A stretch of DNA of 64,000 nucleotides from Prochlorococcus sp. AG-347-K20 (GTDB lineage Bacteria; Cyanobacteriota; Cyanobacteriia; PCC-6307; Cyanobiaceae): NCBI GenBank assembly GCA_003281315.1, contig QCCH01000003.1, forward strand, positions 114,013-178,012, in the 5' to 3' direction. The notes under the pieces were generated by a model. That model was not told the DNA's origin and ran no database searches. It was given only the letters and a program-made list of their open reading frames with translations. This document shows, in pieces, positions 1-9,870 of the stretch. Positions within the stretch are counted from its first letter, which is position 1. Every line of letters begins with the position of its first letter. A program made the translations under genes and the position numbers.

Positions 1-988
1 TTAACGCTGCTAGGGGCTCTCCTTGACTTCCAGTCATTAATAATAAAGTCTCTCTATCTGGCAAATCTCTAATTTGCTTGATAGGTACAAATAAATCATC
101 TGGGCATTTCATATAACCAATATCTCTAGCCTTAGCAATAACATTTATCATCGATCTACCTAACAAACCGACCTTTCTTCCATGTTTCATAGCCAACTCT
201 AAGATCATTGTCACTCTATGAACAGAACTAGCAAAAGTAGTAAGAATAACTCGTTCTTTTGCCTCTGCAATATGTTTTTCTAAAGAAGGATAGATAGTCT
301 TCTCAGAGGGACAAAAACCTGGAACTTCGGCATTAGTCGAATCACTGAACATGCATAAAACTCCCTTCTCTCCGTAATGCACCATTCTTTCAATATCAAA
401 TTGCTCTCCATCTACTGGCATATGATCAAACTTAAAATCGCCCGTGAAAATAATTGTGCCAACAGGTGTTGTAACCGCTAAAGAAAAACTATCGCAAATA
501 GAATGGGTATTTCGAATAAATTCAACAGAAAAATGTTGTCCTACTTTTACAACATCTCTTGGATTTACTGTCTGTATAGTTGTTCTATCAGATACCCCTG
601 CTTCCTCCATTTTTCCTCTAAGCATTGACATTGCAAGTCTTGGGCCATAAATAATCGGAATATTAAAGTGCTTTAGATGATGAGAAATACCTCCAATGTG
701 ATCTTCATGCCCGTGAGTGACAATCATTCCTTTTATTCTTCTTTGATTTTCTTTTAAAAAAGTTGTATCAGGCATAACAACGTTTACGCCATGCATACCA
801 TCAGATGGGAAAGCTAGGCCAGCATCAACAAGCATTAATTCATCACCATATTCAAAAACGCAAGTATTTTTTCCTATTTCATGTAGTCCTCCAAGAGGTA
901 TTACTCGTAGAGCTGGCGTATTACTTTTAGATCTAGATGAATCATGAGTATTAGATCTATTTACAGTTGAATTTGTAATTGATTGCAT
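1..988 (-). CDS. rnj: Ribonuclease J, N-terminal part (cut by window edge)
   Basis: Metallo-beta-lactamase/beta-CASP ribonuclease that processes and degrades mRNA with endo- and 5'-exonuclease activity in this family. Translated from the ATG at 986-988, it gives 329 residues before the window ends. The zinc-binding signature THGHEDHIGG is at about residues 91-100 (His92, His94, Asp96, His97), and a GDF motif follows in the lactamase fold. The first 25 or so residues are a Ser/Asn-rich extension before the core strand ALRVIPLGG. The C-terminal part of the beta-CASP and following domains lies outside the window. It sits about 80 bases downstream of dapA on the same strand, an asd-dapA-rnj order that I recall as common in cyanobacteria. 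Confidence 0.93.
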   Translation of the reverse strand, partial: MQSITNSTVNRSNTHDSSRSKSNTPALRVIPLGGLHEIGKNTCVFEYGDELMLVDAGLAFPSDGMHGVNVVMPDTTFLKENQRRIKGMIVTHGHEDHIGGISHHLKHFNIPIIYGPRLAMSMLRGKMEEAGVSDRTTIQTVNPRDVVKVGQHFSVEFIRNTHSICDSFSLAVTTPVGTIIFTGDFKFDHMPVDGEQFDIERMVHYGEKGVLCMFSDSTNAEVPGFCPSEKTIYPSLEKHIAEAKERVILTTFASSVHRVTMILELAMKHGRKVGLLGRSMINVIAKARDIGYMKCPDDLFVPIKQIRDLPDRETLLLMTGSQGEPLAAL

Positions 989-1068
989 AATTTTGAAATT
1001 TATGTAGGCCTGCTTGTAATCAAATAAGGTTTATTTAAATTTAATTATCAAGTGAAATATAATCCCTA

Positions 1069-1971
1069 TTATAAGGAATTCAGGATAAAAGATAGTTGCT
1101 TTTTCATGTCATTGGATAAAGGTGACAAAGGACTTCTAGGATTACCTACATCCCATCCCGATAGCTCCAAAGCAGCCTTAATTGGTATTGGATTAGTAGT
1201 CATAAAGAGTGCTTTGAAAAGAGGCTGAAGTTTTTCATGAATAGCAAGAGCATTGGAAACCTTTCCACTTTGAAAAGAATGAATCATCTCTTTCAATTGC
1301 AATCCAACTAAATGACTTGCAACACTTACTACTCCTACAGCACCTACAGATAACATTGGAAGCAACAATGAATCGTCGCCACTATATACAGAGAGTGCGG
1401 AGCCACAAATAGCTCTTAGTTCTGTTACTTCTTCTATTCTACCGCTTGCAGCTTTAATACTGAGAATATTTGAGAAATCCATAAGTTTCTTCACAGTATC
1501 AGGTAATAAATTGCATCCAGTCCTGCCAGGAATGTTATAGAGCATAAGAGGCAAATCCTTTGCAGATTTAGCAATAGAACTAAAATGTTTATAAAGACCT
1601 TCTTGAGGCGGCTTATTGTAATAAGGAACAACGACCAAAGCGCCGTCGGCACCAGAGTCGTAGGCTTTTTTTGTAGCTTCCACAGCTTCGCTTGTACAAT
1701 TGCTACCAGTGCCAACTATTACTTTACAGCTTGCATCCAAAGATCCTTTTACCGCAATAAATAAATCATGCTGTTCGGCCCATGAAAGAGTCGGAGATTC
1801 TCCAGTAGTACCGCACAACACAATTCCGTCGGAACCGTTCTCAAAAAGATAATTTGAAAGTTTTATAGCTAGTTCATAATCTACCTCTCCATTCTCAGTG
1901 AATGGAGTAACCATTGCAGTCAATATTTTTCCAAATAGTGGATTATTACACTCAGTTTTGTCTGTAATCAT
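1069..1971 (-). CDS. dapA: 4-hydroxy-tetrahydrodipicolinate synthase
   Basis: Condenses aspartate semialdehyde with pyruvate, the first committed step to lysine and meso-diaminopimelate for peptidoglycan. The 300-residue length is normal for the family. The GTTGES signature is at about residues 54-59, the catalytic Tyr145 lies in LYNIPGRTG, and the Schiff-base Lys173 in SIKAASG. Its start overlaps the end of asd by four bases (1968-1971, ATGA type), so the two are very probably one transcript with coupled translation, and asd supplies the substrate of this enzyme. Confidence 0.97.
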   Translation of the reverse strand: MITDKTECNNPLFGKILTAMVTPFTENGEVDYELAIKLSNYLFENGSDGIVLCGTTGESPTLSWAEQHDLFIAVKGSLDASCKVIVGTGSNCTSEAVEATKKAYDSGADGALVVVPYYNKPPQEGLYKHFSSIAKSAKDLPLMLYNIPGRTGCNLLPDTVKKLMDFSNILSIKAASGRIEEVTELRAICGSALSVYSGDDSLLLPMLSVGAVGVVSVASHLVGLQLKEMIHSFQSGKVSNALAIHEKLQPLFKALFMTTNPIPIKAALELSGWDVGNPRSPLSPLSNDMKKQLSFILNSL

Positions 1972-2999
1972 TTTTTTGGAATTAATAACTCAGCTATTTG
2001 AACAGCATTCAGAGCTGCTCCTTTTCTTATTTGATCTCCACATAACCATAATTCTAATCCATGAGGCTGACTTATATCAGTTCTTAGCCTGCCAACAGCT
2101 ACATTATCCCTTCCCATAACGTCATTTGGCATAGGAAATCTATTATTTTTGTAATCCTCAATAACTTCAATTCCAGGAGATTTTTTTAATTCTTCAAGAG
2201 CATCTTTAGGATCAACTACATCGGCAAATTCAATATTGATCGATTCAGAATGTGCTCTCAGTACTGGGACTCGAACACATGTAGCAGAGAGCTTTAAATC
2301 AGCAATATTTAATATTTTCCTTGTCTCATTAACCATTTTCATCTCTTCTTCACAGTAATTATTTGAAAGCATAGGGGAATTATGTAAAAACAAATTAAAA
2401 GCAAGGGGGTATGGCAAAACTTCACTTTTTTGAGGATTTCCTTGAAGATATTGTTCAGTTAAAAGTTTTAGTTCCTCCATCGCCAGTTGGCCTGCACCAC
2501 TGACAGATTGATATGTTGAGACAATAACTCTTTGAATAGTCGAAAGTTTGTTTAATGGAGCTAAAACTAATGTCAACAAAATGGTAGTGCAGTTTGGATT
2601 CGCTATTACCCCATCATGATTAAGTACGTCACTAGCATTAACTTCAGGGACTATAAGGGGAACGTTCTTATCTAATCTGAAAGCACTTGAATTATCTATC
2701 AGTAAAGCATTTTGATCAATAATGGTAGACAACCATTTTTTTGAAATACTTCCGCCAGCTGAAGCCAAAACTAAATCAAGATTCTTAAATTCTTCCTTAG
2801 TTGTTTTTTTTGTAACTAATTCTTCATCTTTCCAAATAATTTTTTTTCCTTCCGACCGCTCTGATGAAAGCAAAACCAATTCTGATATTGGGAAATCACG
2901 TTGTTCAAGAATTTTTAGCAATTCAGATCCCACAGCACCTGAAGAACCTAAAACAGCAACTTTTAATGGCCTATTAGGCAAATACGGAGATTGTCTCAC
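1968..2999 (-). CDS. asd: Aspartate-semialdehyde dehydrogenase
   Basis: NADPH-dependent reduction of aspartyl phosphate to aspartate semialdehyde, the branch point to lysine, threonine and methionine. The protein has 343 residues. The nucleotide-binding motif GSSGAVG is at about residues 18-24 and the catalytic Cys137 is in NPNCTT. First gene of the asd-dapA pair. It is divergent from the trigger factor gene across about 124 bases (3000-3123), which must hold promoters for both directions. That gap is A/T rich and I could not place boxes in it with confidence. Confidence 0.97.
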   Translation of the reverse strand: MRQSPYLPNRPLKVAVLGSSGAVGSELLKILEQRDFPISELVLLSSERSEGKKIIWKDEELVTKKTTKEEFKNLDLVLASAGGSISKKWLSTIIDQNALLIDNSSAFRLDKNVPLIVPEVNASDVLNHDGVIANPNCTTILLTLVLAPLNKLSTIQRVIVSTYQSVSGAGQLAMEELKLLTEQYLQGNPQKSEVLPYPLAFNLFLHNSPMLSNNYCEEEMKMVNETRKILNIADLKLSATCVRVPVLRAHSESINIEFADVVDPKDALEELKKSPGIEVIEDYKNNRFPMPNDVMGRDNVAVGRLRTDISQPHGLELWLCGDQIRKGAALNAVQIAELLIPKK

Positions 3000-3123
3000 A
3001 CTTTAAAATGATTTTTATAAATAGATTGACTATTTTTTTTACTTTATCAAAAAATTAACTTTCAAGGAAATCACATAATGTGAAATAATTAAGATTCGGC
3101 TCATAGTAATAACTTAGAAAAAC

Positions 3124-4557
3124 ATGGCTAAAGATGCACTAATAGTCAAAACAACTCCTCTGCCTCAAAGTAGAATTTCATTCGAATTGGAGATACCATC
3201 TGAGACATGCAAAACGTGTGTAAATGAAACAATCAGTTCTATCAGTCGTTCGGCTAAAATTCCGGGATTTAGACTTGGTAAGATTCCTAAACAAGTCTTA
3301 ATCCAAAGAATTGGTATCACACAATTACATGCTTCTGCTCTGGAAAAAATTATTGATAAATCATGGCAAGAAGCGTTAAAAATAAAATCTATAGAGCCAC
3401 TAAGTGAGCCAGAATTGGTAGATGGATTTGAATCTTTACTTGCAAAGTTTAGTCCTGAAAAATCACTTAAGGTTACTCTTCAAACTGATGTTGCCCCAGA
3501 ATTAAAACTTAAAAAATCCAAAGGACTAAGTGTTGAAATATCAAAGACAAAGTTTGATCCTAAGTCAATAGATGAAGCTCTAGAAAAATCTAGAAATCAG
3601 TTTGCAAACATTATTCCAGTTAGTAATAGAGCAGCAAAATTAGGAGATATTGCTGTAGTTAGTTTCAAAGGAAAATATAAAGATTCTGGTAAAGAGATTG
3701 ATGGTGGAACAAGTGAATCAATGGATCTTGAGTTAGAAAAGAACAAAATGATTCCCGGTTTCGTTGAGGGAATCGTGAAGATGAAAATTGGTGATACTAA
3801 AACACTTAACCTTAAATTTCCTGATGATTATTCTCATGAGGATTCAAGAGGCAAAGAAGCAATTTTTGAAGTAAATCTTAAGGATCTTAAGGAAAAAGAA
3901 TTGCCTGAACTTAATGACGATTTTGCAAAACAGTCTGGCAACAAAGAATCATTAAAAGAGTTAAAGAAAGATATTGAAAAGCAACTTAAAGACAATTTTG
4001 AAAAAACTCAAAAAGATATCAAAATTGAAGCTTTATTAGATGCCTTAACAAACGAATTGGTTGCTGAAATTCCAAAATCTATGATTGATATAGAAGTGAG
4101 GCATAATATTGAACAAACCGCTCAAAGATTTGCTCAACAAGGTCTTGATGTAAAATCTACTTTCACTCCGGAATTAGTTAAGTCATTAGCAGAGTCCACA
4201 AGGCCTCAAGCTGAAAAAAATGTTCAAAGAAATTTAGCTTTAAAAGCATTAGCTGAAAAAGAAAATATAGCAGTTGAGAAAGATGAAATTAATTTAAAAA
4301 TGAAAGATTATGAAGATGCAATCTCTCAATCTTCAAAACAAATAGATATTAAAAAATTAACAGAAGTAGTAAGTAACGATCTACTCAAAGAAAAATTAAT
4401 AATTTGGCTTGAAGAAAATTCTGAAGTAAAAGAAAAAACTACAAAAACTTCTAAAGCCGCCAAAACCCCTAAAACTAAAAAAGCGACAAGAACTGCGACG
4501 AAAACTACAAAAACTTCTAAAACAACAAAAACTTCAAATAAAAAAGAAAAAAAATAA
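3124..4557 (+). CDS. tig: Trigger factor (ribosome-bound chaperone, prolyl isomerase)
   Basis: Binds the ribosome near the peptide exit and shields nascent chains. The protein has 477 residues: the ribosome-docking signature GFRLGKIP at 48-55, a FKBP-type PPIase domain at roughly 165-255 (GDIAVVSFKG through the conserved IPGFVEG), then the long helical chaperone body. Residues 436-477 are an added low-complexity tail made almost only of Lys, Thr, Ser and Ala (repeats such as TKTSK). The tail is in frame, with no sign of frameshift or fusion, and has no counterpart in E. coli trigger factor. The gene starts a run with clpP and clpX, a partnership seen in many bacteria. Confidence 0.96.
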   Translation: MAKDALIVKTTPLPQSRISFELEIPSETCKTCVNETISSISRSAKIPGFRLGKIPKQVLIQRIGITQLHASALEKIIDKSWQEALKIKSIEPLSEPELVDGFESLLAKFSPEKSLKVTLQTDVAPELKLKKSKGLSVEISKTKFDPKSIDEALEKSRNQFANIIPVSNRAAKLGDIAVVSFKGKYKDSGKEIDGGTSESMDLELEKNKMIPGFVEGIVKMKIGDTKTLNLKFPDDYSHEDSRGKEAIFEVNLKDLKEKELPELNDDFAKQSGNKESLKELKKDIEKQLKDNFEKTQKDIKIEALLDALTNELVAEIPKSMIDIEVRHNIEQTAQRFAQQGLDVKSTFTPELVKSLAESTRPQAEKNVQRNLALKALAEKENIAVEKDEINLKMKDYEDAISQSSKQIDIKKLTEVVSNDLLKEKLIIWLEENSEVKEKTTKTSKAAKTPKTKKATRTATKTTKTSKTTKTSNKKEKK

Positions 4558-4622
4558 TTTATGAAATTTCCTACTAATTAAACAAAAACCCCTTAAATTA
4601 TTTATAAGTCAAAAACTAATTT

Positions 4623-5267
4623 GTGAACTCAGAAAAAAAACATTTAATTCAAAGCTCAATAAGTTCTTACGAAAGTAATAATAAAACTTTTGCGGCTGTT
4701 CCTACCGTTATAGAACAATCAGGGAGAGGAGAAAGGGCTTTTGATATATATTCAAGGCTATTGAGGGAAAGAATAATTTTTTTAGGTACTGGAATTAATG
4801 ATCAAGTATCTGACTCACTTGTTGCACAATTATTATTTCTTGAAGCGGAAGATCCCGAAAAAGACATACAAATATATATCAATTCTCCTGGAGGCTCAGT
4901 AACTGCGGGAATGGCCATATACGATACTATGCAACAAATATCCCCTGATGTTGTGACAATATGCTTTGGAGTAGCGGCAAGTATGGGTGCATTTCTTCTT
5001 TCTGGAGGAGCAAAGGGGAAAAGATTGGCTTTACCTAATTCTAGAATTATGATTCATCAACCTCTAGGAGGTGCACAAGGTCAAGCAGTAGAGATTGAAA
5101 TACAAGCTAAAGAAATACTTTTTCTCAAGAAAACATTAAATTCACTTTTAGCTGAACATACTGGTCAACCTTTAGAAAAAATTAATGAAGATACAGAAAG
5201 AGATTACTTTTTATCCCCCTCAGAAGCAGTCGAATATGGATTAATTGATAAAGTTATCAAAAAGTGA
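4623..5267 (+). CDS. clpP: ATP-dependent Clp protease proteolytic subunit
   Basis: Serine peptidase forming the two-ring barrel that degrades substrates unfolded by ClpX or ClpC. The protein has 214 residues from a GTG start, because no ATG lies before the conserved core. The catalytic Ser120 is in VAASMGA and His145 in MIHQPLGG; the Asp is in the NEDTERD stretch (190-194). The IGF-loop-binding chaperone gene clpX follows 105 bases downstream. Cyanobacteria carry several clpP paralogues; next to clpX this copy is usually called clpP2, but the number cannot be assigned from sequence alone. All three catalytic elements appear present, so it should be active, unlike the ClpR type. Confidence 0.96.
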   Translation: MNSEKKHLIQSSISSYESNNKTFAAVPTVIEQSGRGERAFDIYSRLLRERIIFLGTGINDQVSDSLVAQLLFLEAEDPEKDIQIYINSPGGSVTAGMAIYDTMQQISPDVVTICFGVAASMGAFLLSGGAKGKRLALPNSRIMIHQPLGGAQGQAVEIEIQAKEILFLKKTLNSLLAEHTGQPLEKINEDTERDYFLSPSEAVEYGLIDKVIKK

Positions 5268-5372
5268 CAAGGGGTTCTGATTTTTTAAGAATATGATGAC
5301 GAATCGATATTTATGAGCAATCCTAGTGAATAGGGAATATTTAACACCTTTCACTTTAAAAACTTATAATCG

Positions 5373-6740
5373 ATGGCTAAATTCGACGCCCATCTTAAAT
5401 GTTCATTTTGCGGGAAGTCACAAGACCAAGTAAGAAAGCTTATAGCTGGTCCTGGGGTTTATATCTGTGATGAGTGCATAGACCTTTGTAATGAGATTCT
5501 CGATGAAGAACTACTTGATAATCAAGCGAACACAAACAACTCTCCACAAGTAAAAAAGAAATTACCAACTGATAATCCCAAAAAATCTGTTCCTTTAGAA
5601 TTAACCTCAATTCCTAAGCCATTAGAAATAAAAAGTTTTCTAGATAATCAAGTTGTTGGACAAGAATCTGCAAAAAAAATATTATCAGTAGCCGTGTACA
5701 ATCACTACAAGCGATTAGCTTGGAAAGTTAAAGAGGACAGTAAAAATAGCAATTCAACTGATTCACAAGCAACTAAATTACAAAAATCAAATATTTTACT
5801 CATCGGCCCTACTGGAAGTGGAAAAACATTATTGGCGCAAACTTTAGCAGAGTTTTTAGATGTTCCTTTTGCAGTAGCTGATGCAACGACTTTAACAGAA
5901 GCTGGATATGTTGGGGAAGATGTTGAAAACATACTTTTAAGACTTCTACAGAAATCAGAAATGAATGTAGAACTAGCTCAAAAAGGAATTATTTATATTG
6001 ATGAAATAGATAAAATTGCAAGAAAAAGCGAGAATCCTTCAATTACTAGAGATGTCTCCGGTGAAGGGGTACAGCAAGCATTACTAAAAATGCTTGAAGG
6101 AACAATTGCTAATGTGCCACCTCAAGGCGGAAGAAAACATCCTTATCATGACTGCATCCAAATTGATACGAGTCAAATACTATTTATTTGTGGGGGAGCT
6201 TTTATAGGTTTAGAGGATATCGTTCAAAAGCGTATGGGTAAACACTCTATCGGATTTACCACCAATTCAGATCAAAACAAAGTTGATCCAAAAAAAATAG
6301 TAGACCCAAGAGATTCCCTGAAAAATTTAGAATTAGATGACTTAGTGAAATATGGCCTAATTCCAGAATTTATTGGAAGAATTCCGGTTTGTGCTGTATT
6401 AGATCGTCTTACTAAAGAAACTTTAGAATCTATTTTGACTCAACCAAGAGATGCATTAGTAAAGCAATTCAAAACTTTGTTAAGTATGGATAATGTTGAA
6501 TTATCATTTGAGCCTGATTCTGTTGAAGCGATAGCAAATGAAGCATACAAAAGAAAAACAGGTGCAAGAGCATTAAGATCAATAATTGAAGAGCTAATGC
6601 TAGACATAATGTACACTTTGCCTTCTGAAGAAAATGTAAAAGAATTCACAATTACGAAAAAAATGGTAGATAATTTGTTCTCATCTAAAATTGTTAAACT
6701 ACCTTCAGGATCAAAAAGAATCATTAAAGAGTCTGCATAA
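5373..6740 (+). CDS. clpX: ClpX, ATP-dependent unfoldase of the ClpXP protease
   Basis: AAA+ unfoldase that threads substrates into ClpP. The protein has 455 residues: an N-terminal zinc-binding domain with Cys10, Cys13, Cys32 and Cys35, a variable linker to about residue 80, Walker A GPTGSGKT at 145-152, pore loop GYVG at 178-181, Walker B with IDEID at 209-213, and the ClpP-docking IGF tripeptide at 293-295. Sensor-2 motif GARALR is near the C-terminus. The genome order tig-clpP-clpX-dnaX places unfoldase and peptidase together; the 57-base gap to dnaX is compatible with co-transcription. Confidence 0.97.
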   Translation: MAKFDAHLKCSFCGKSQDQVRKLIAGPGVYICDECIDLCNEILDEELLDNQANTNNSPQVKKKLPTDNPKKSVPLELTSIPKPLEIKSFLDNQVVGQESAKKILSVAVYNHYKRLAWKVKEDSKNSNSTDSQATKLQKSNILLIGPTGSGKTLLAQTLAEFLDVPFAVADATTLTEAGYVGEDVENILLRLLQKSEMNVELAQKGIIYIDEIDKIARKSENPSITRDVSGEGVQQALLKMLEGTIANVPPQGGRKHPYHDCIQIDTSQILFICGGAFIGLEDIVQKRMGKHSIGFTTNSDQNKVDPKKIVDPRDSLKNLELDDLVKYGLIPEFIGRIPVCAVLDRLTKETLESILTQPRDALVKQFKTLLSMDNVELSFEPDSVEAIANEAYKRKTGARALRSIIEELMLDIMYTLPSEENVKEFTITKKMVDNLFSSKIVKLPSGSKRIIKESA

Positions 6741-6797
6741 AATTAGAGTTTAATTTTTTTAATTGAATTCCTAATTTTTCTAATTAATGAAAAATAA

Positions 6798-8555
6798 ATG
6801 CCAAATATACATAAGCCTTTTCATCAAAAATATAGACCAAACAACTTAGACGAACTGGTTGGGCAAAAATTTATATCCATTACACTCAAACAAGCTCTAT
6901 TAACAAAAAAAATTGCTCCTGCATATCTTTTTAATGGTCCAAGAGGCACTGGAAAAACATCAAGTGCAAGAATATTTGCGAAATCTCTAAATTGTCAGGC
7001 ATTCGACCAACCTACGATAACTCCTTGTTGTAAATGTGACTTATGTAGGCAAATTACAGATGGGAGCGCTCTAGATATTATCGAGATTGATGCAGCATCA
7101 AATACAGGAGTAGAAAATATAAGAGAAATTATAGAAAGAGCGAGATTTGCACCTACTCAAGCGAGATGGAAAGTCTATGTAATTGATGAATGTCATATGC
7201 TTTCAACGGCAGCTTCAAATGCTTTACTAAAAACTATTGAAGAACCGCCCTCAAGAGTTGTATTTATACTTGCGACGACAAATCCTGAGAGAGTATTAAA
7301 TACAATAAAAAGTAGATGCCAAAAGTTTGATTTTAGAAGAATAAGCCCTAGTGATATTTTTCAACATTTATCAGAAATCGCCGAAAAAGAATCCATTAAG
7401 TACGAAGTTCAGGCGTTAAAAATGATTGCAAAAAGGTCTAATGGAGGTATGAGAGATGCACAAAGCCTCCTTGAACAATTAAATCTTTTACCAGAAGGGA
7501 TAACAATTAATAATATCCAAAACCTCCTAGGAGAAGTATCCGAAAGTGAATTAACAAATCTGATTAAATCATTGGTTGAGAATAATCCAGAGTCATTAAT
7601 TGACACCTGCAACAAATTATATGATGCCGGAAACGAACCTCTTCAAATAATTATCGGATTATTGAATATAACAAGAGATCTACTATTACACACTACAAAT
7701 AATAAATATTCAGATCTTTACTATACGTCTGATGAATTTCGAGATGAGTTAGATAAAATCTCAAAAACAATAAATAAATCAACAATAATTAATTGGCATA
7801 ATAATCTGAGAAATATTGAATATCAAATCAAATCAAGTGATAATCCAAGGCTTTGGTTTGAAATACATTTAACTGGTCTTCTGGATAGTCAAGAGATAAA
7901 TAGTTTTGAAAATAAACAAGAAAGTAAAAATAATACGACTGAGGAGAAGCATGAAAGTAGAAAAAACATTCCAATTAATAAAGAAAATATTTCAGATGAG
8001 ATTCCAAAACCAAGTATCCAAGAAGAGATATCTCACAAGGAATTGGTCGAAAAAAAAGACGAAAAATTAGAAAAATTTGAAGTTCTTGAAAAAGAAAGTA
8101 TTGAAAATATTTCTGAAAATAACCAAAATAATCCTGGATCAAATTTAAAAGATAAATGGGAATTAATTCTTTCTAAAGTCGAGTTACCATCAACAAGAAT
8201 GTTACTTTCACAACAAGCCGAACTTGAAAGTTTTGATTCGGAGAAAATCACAATTGCATTATCTCCAAACTGGGAAAGTATGATAAAAAGCAGAAAAGTT
8301 ATAATTGAAAATACTGTAAAAAAGATATTTGGAGATGGAATAATACTTAATTTTTCAACCAAACAATTAAATAAAAGTAACCCAACAAACACTCCAGAAA
8401 TAACCCAAAATAAAGTAAATAATTTCCGACCAATAAAAAAAATAGATCAAAAAACTAATTCGTCAACAAAAATATCTAACGAGGAAACTTATGATGATAG
8501 TTCAAAAAACTTAGCAAATTTTTTTAATGGAGAAATTATAGACCTTGATGAATAA
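6798..8555 (+). CDS. dnaX: DNA polymerase III subunit gamma/tau
   Basis: Clamp-loader ATPase; the full-length tau form also tethers polymerase cores and helicase. The protein has 585 residues. Walker A GPRGTGKT is at 47-54, zinc cysteines at 66, 77, 80 and 83, the DEC(H) box (VIDECHM) near 130, and the SRC arginine-finger motif in IKSRCQKF near 170. AAA+ and clamp-loader domain III fill the first 370 or so residues; after that a Lys/Asn/Glu-rich linker (about 375-450) leads to a folded tail. No intein is present, although split dnaE and dnaB inteins occur in other cyanobacteria. An A8 run sits in the linker (see separate entry). The gene ends one base from the convergent glycosyltransferase gene. 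Confidence 0.96.
   Translation: MPNIHKPFHQKYRPNNLDELVGQKFISITLKQALLTKKIAPAYLFNGPRGTGKTSSARIFAKSLNCQAFDQPTITPCCKCDLCRQITDGSALDIIEIDAASNTGVENIREIIERARFAPTQARWKVYVIDECHMLSTAASNALLKTIEEPPSRVVFILATTNPERVLNTIKSRCQKFDFRRISPSDIFQHLSEIAEKESIKYEVQALKMIAKRSNGGMRDAQSLLEQLNLLPEGITINNIQNLLGEVSESELTNLIKSLVENNPESLIDTCNKLYDAGNEPLQIIIGLLNITRDLLLHTTNNKYSDLYYTSDEFRDELDKISKTINKSTIINWHNNLRNIEYQIKSSDNPRLWFEIHLTGLLDSQEINSFENKQESKNNTTEEKHESRKNIPINKENISDEIPKPSIQEEISHKELVEKKDEKLEKFEVLEKESIENISENNQNNPGSNLKDKWELILSKVELPSTRMLLSQQAELESFDSEKITIALSPNWESMIKSRKVIIENTVKKIFGDGIILNFSTKQLNKSNPTNTPEITQNKVNNFRPIKKIDQKTNSSTKISNEETYDDSSKNLANFFNGEIIDLDE
8050..8057 (+). promoter_or_regulatory. Possible slippage site (A8) within dnaX
   Basis: Eight consecutive A residues cover codons 418-420 (GAA AAA AAA, followed by GAC). 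A shift to the -1 frame is followed by a stop at 8078-8080, and a shift to +1 by a stop at 8068-8070. A -1 event would give a protein of about 427 residues with the ATPase domains but without the tau tail, close to the length of E. coli gamma. In other bacteria gamma arises by ribosomal (E. coli) or transcriptional (Thermus) slippage on A runs. A runs are common by chance in such A/T-rich DNA, so this is a hypothesis. Confidence 0.3.
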
Positions 8556-8556
8556 A

Positions 8557-9858
8557 TTAAACTCCAGTATGAAGAGTCTTTCGCCAGAGTATCTTTTTGG
8601 GGAAAATAGACATCTTTATAGTTACCCAAGGGATTACTAAAAACCAATGTGATAAATAAAAAACCGATACAAATACCATCAAAAAATTGCTTTTTTGCAA
8701 TACAGGTACTTCACTTTTACAAGAAGAACCGTACCAAAAAGCAATTCCAGATAACATAAAAGCTGTAAATGAAATAGGCCAATAAATTGGTGAATCTAAA
8801 AAAGCAATACTGAAAACTAAATCAAAAATAGAAATGATTGGTAATGCATATTGCAAGATGAAAAAGTAAGTTAAATCAAATTTCTGCAAATAATCAATTT
8901 TATTAGTAAATAATTGATCTCCATAATCGAAGAATCTTTGCAAACCCCCCTCTGCCCATCTTTGCCTTTGAGCTAATAAAGCATTTAAATTCTCAACTGC
9001 TTCCTCCATGACTGGAGGATCCCATAAGATTCCAATTCTAGATTTTGATAATAATAATCTTAAACTCAAATCAAGATCATCTGTAACTGTATCTTCATTA
9101 AAAGAACCACATGCTAACAATGTTTCTTTCTGAATTAATTGACCATTTCCCCTTAATTCGGAAACTCCAGCAACTGATAATCTTCCATATTGAAAGATTG
9201 CATCCATAGCCATCTCCATTGACTGACAGGAAGTTAAAAAATTCTTACTTACATTTGTTACTGATTTTCTTAGTTGAACTGCAGACCAATCACCCTCTTC
9301 TACAAAACTAAATAACCTTATCAAAGAATCTTGTTTTAATTCAGCATCAGCATCCAAAACTAATAACCATTCACCGTGGGTAAATTTCAAGGCATAATTC
9401 AAAGCTCCTGACTTTCCTCCTCCTGCATTTGGAGAACGACTTATGACTTTTAGCTTGTCATATTGTCTAGATAATCGATCTAAAATTAAAGGCGTCTTAT
9501 CAGAACTACCATCATCGATTATGTAAATATTTAATTTATTTGTTGAATAATCCAAACTAAATAATCTCTCAACTAATCTTGATATGACATTCTCTTCATC
9601 TCTAGCTGCGACTAAAATATCAAGCACAGGTAACTCTTTATTGCTAATTCTTCTGCTTACAGTATTTAAAACGTTGTTCCTTTTGAAATTTCTAGAAATA
9701 ACTATTAAACCGTAAAAAACAATCACAAAAGAAAGAATCAATATTATGTAAAAGAAATTTTCGATATAGTTAGCATGAGGAATAAATGCTACTAAAAAAC
9801 AAGCACTAAGAAATATAAACGACTTCAATCTTCGATTTTTATAAAAACCCTTACTCAT
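8557..9858 (-). CDS. Membrane family 2 glycosyltransferase
   Basis: Processive-type GT2 enzyme of 433 residues expected in the inner membrane. Two hydrophobic segments lie in the first 50 or so residues. The catalytic domain follows with the nucleotide-sugar motif DDGSSDKT near 115, the DADAE metal site, a DDLDLSLR acceptor motif and QRQRW (the Q/RxxRW signature of cellulose/hyaluronan-synthase-like enzymes). Three to four further hydrophobic segments close the protein. The sugar and product cannot be read from sequence. It lies 12 bases downstream of the SpoIID-type gene on the same strand, suggesting a shared envelope or cell-wall role (inference). Confidence 0.85.
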   Translation of the reverse strand: MSKGFYKNRRLKSFIFLSACFLVAFIPHANYIENFFYIILILSFVIVFYGLIVISRNFKRNNVLNTVSRRISNKELPVLDILVAARDEENVISRLVERLFSLDYSTNKLNIYIIDDGSSDKTPLILDRLSRQYDKLKVISRSPNAGGGKSGALNYALKFTHGEWLLVLDADAELKQDSLIRLFSFVEEGDWSAVQLRKSVTNVSKNFLTSCQSMEMAMDAIFQYGRLSVAGVSELRGNGQLIQKETLLACGSFNEDTVTDDLDLSLRLLLSKSRIGILWDPPVMEEAVENLNALLAQRQRWAEGGLQRFFDYGDQLFTNKIDYLQKFDLTYFFILQYALPIISIFDLVFSIAFLDSPIYWPISFTAFMLSGIAFWYGSSCKSEVPVLQKSNFLMVFVSVFYLSHWFLVIPWVTIKMSIFPKKILWRKTLHTGV

Positions 9859-9870
9859 AAAAGTAAATTG

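Noticed and set aside
8033..8392. 119-codon open frame on the minus strand inside dnaX
   Set aside because: Ser/Phe-rich mirror of the Lys/Glu-rich dnaX linker; no start signal or family.
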